Assembly (NCBI GenBank): GCA_947441695.1
Contig: CANEUK010000080.1
Location: 1-6,592, forward strand
DNA from: Rickettsiales bacterium
GTDB lineage: Bacteria > Pseudomonadota > Alphaproteobacteria > Rickettsiales > UBA1997
Length of the DNA stretch: 6,592 nt
Reading direction: 5' to 3'
Below the pieces are notes generated by a model that saw nothing but the letters and a program-made list of their open reading frames with translations, did no database searches and was not told the DNA's origin. The position numbers were made by a program, and so were the translations under genes. Every line of letters begins with the position of its first letter. The first letter of the stretch is position 1. This document shows, piece by piece, positions 5,947 to 6,592 of the stretch.

Positions 5947-5955
5947 ACTAAACAA

Positions 5956-6592
5956 CTATTGTATTGAACAACAAGAAGACTTAGTTTTTCCGTTTAATTC
6001 TTCTGCGGAGGGTTTTTTTAAGAGCGATTGTGGTTGTTGTTGTACTTGTTCTATAAAATCTATAACTTCCGAAAAAATATTCAAAATATCATCTTTTTTA
6101 GCAAGGTCCAAAGGCGTATCTCCATTAATATTTTTAGCTTCAATCCTTTTTTTTATAAGATGAGCAGGCTGCCAAAATTCTGTTTTTCCTAAAAGAGCTC
6201 CAACTACTGAAGTTTGAGCTCCAACTACTGAAGTTTGACTATTTATTACGGCATAATGCAAAGGCGTATCAAGATTTTTGTTTTTAGCCTCAGCATCAGC
6301 TCCTGCTTTTAAAAGTTCTACAACAGATTCTACTTCGCCATTTGCTGCGACATGATGCAAAGCTGTGTTGTGTTGGCTGTCTCTAGTATTAACATTAGCT
6401 CCTTTTGCTAAAAAAGTCTTAGCTTTTTCAAAGTCCAGATCTACTACTACGGCTTTAAAAAATTCCGAATTTAAATGTAATTTTCTTTGATTAATCATTT
6501 CAATTATTTTTTGGTGATTATTTTTTCTGGCAAGATTAAAAGCTGTATCACCATCATTGTTTTCGGCATCAATTCTACTTCCTCCACTTAAA
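5956..6592 (-). CDS. Ankyrin-repeat protein with C-terminal CaaX box, 5' end outside window
   Basis: The frame is open through the right edge: codons upstream of the Met at 6498 encode another ankyrin unit (DAENNDGDTAFNLARKNN), so that Met is internal and the true start lies beyond 6592. Numbered from that Met, repeats are visible at about 11-38 (ends FLAKGANVN), 40-70 (NTALHHVAANGEVESVVELL), 73-121 (LDTPLHYAV, enlarged by an insertion) and 123-150 (NGDTPLDLAKK). A polar tail follows with Gln-rich QVQQQPQ and basic KTK. The last residues are SSCCSIQ: Cys177-Ser-Ile-Gln fits a eukaryotic CaaX box, with Cys176 as a possible second lipid site. Ankyrin repeats bind proteins, and host-associated bacteria often use such proteins as effectors. 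The effector role here is inferred. It is convergent with the hscA remnant. Confidence 0.88.
   Translation of the reverse strand, partial: LSGGSRIDAENNDGDTAFNLARKNNHQKIIEMINQRKLHLNSEFFKAVVVDLDFEKAKTFLAKGANVNTRDSQHNTALHHVAANGEVESVVELLKAGADAEAKNKNLDTPLHYAVINSQTSVVGAQTSVVGALLGKTEFWQPAHLIKKRIEAKNINGDTPLDLAKKDDILNIFSEVIDFIEQVQQQPQSLLKKPSAEELNGKTKSSCCSIQ
6195..6238. repeat. Exact 21-bp tandem duplication inside the ankyrin gene
   Basis: The 21-bp unit starting GAGCTCCAACTACTGAAGTT is present twice without mismatch (6195-6215 and 6216-6236), with two further matching bases. It encodes QTSVVGA twice (residues 88-101 from the Met at 6498), keeps the frame, and enlarges one ankyrin repeat. The lack of divergence suggests recent slippage or active copy-number change. 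Confidence 0.9.

Noticed and set aside
5822..6163. Plus-strand open frame of 113 codons overlapping the hscA end, once considered as a ferredoxin-like gene after hscA
   Set aside because: Its cysteines come from antisense reading of the ankyrin tail (the poly-Gln region and CC), without a 2Fe-2S motif; most of it is antisense to the ankyrin gene.
1..6592. CRISPR array, tRNA, rRNA or insertion sequence
   Set aside because: No regularly spaced direct repeats, cloverleaf, rRNA motif or transposase was seen on either strand; the only mobile-like feature is the small palindromic element.

Overview
The window is AT-rich (long A and T runs, A/T-ending codons), with weak or absent Shine-Dalgarno sequences and almost no spacing between co-directional genes. 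The gene set (membrane-anchored CycM-type cytochrome c, HemJ, an HscA remnant, an ankyrin protein, and a palindromic element inserted in frame in a gene) suggests an alphaproteobacterium of Rickettsiales-like, host-associated type. It is probably not Rickettsia itself, because a complete PRPP synthetase is present and Rickettsia depends on imported nucleotides. The lineage is inferred from content, not from a search.

Layout. Bases 1-1782 are a minus-strand cluster in transcription order: prs (PRPP synthetase), cycM (3 bp away), then the start of a prepilin-like protein that runs off the left edge. Bases 1783-2030 are a divergent intergenic region with a perfect 9-bp palindrome. Bases 2031-4445 are a tight plus-strand operon: hemJ (protoporphyrinogen oxidase), a VanX/DdpX D-Ala-D-Ala dipeptidase (1 bp away, GTG start) and selO (protein AMPylase, 2 bp away). 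All five complete genes keep their key active-site residues.

Bases 4446-5950 are a scrambled, decaying zone. A minus-strand fragment of a beta-class (type III Mod-like) adenine DNA methyltransferase has lost its N-terminal part. It also has a frameshift at a 7-A homopolymer, an in-frame 147-bp palindromic element, and an early, non-family C-terminus. It meets head-to-head, at about 5205-5220, a plus-strand hscA fragment that keeps only the substrate-binding half. Both genes lose their 5' ends at the same point, which points to a rearrangement breakpoint or a chimeric assembly join.

Bases 5956-6592 hold the C-terminal part of a minus-strand ankyrin-repeat protein, open through the right edge. 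It ends in Cys-Cys-Ser-Ile-Gln, a eukaryote-style CaaX prenylation box, which makes it a candidate host-lipidated effector.

The complete genes are household functions (nucleotide precursor, respiration, heme, wall dipeptide turnover, redox-linked AMPylation). I do not see a complete new multi-gene system. The signals most worth pursuing are the CaaX ankyrin protein, the in-frame palindromic element, the methylase/hscA junction and the unusually long basic leader on the prepilin-like protein.
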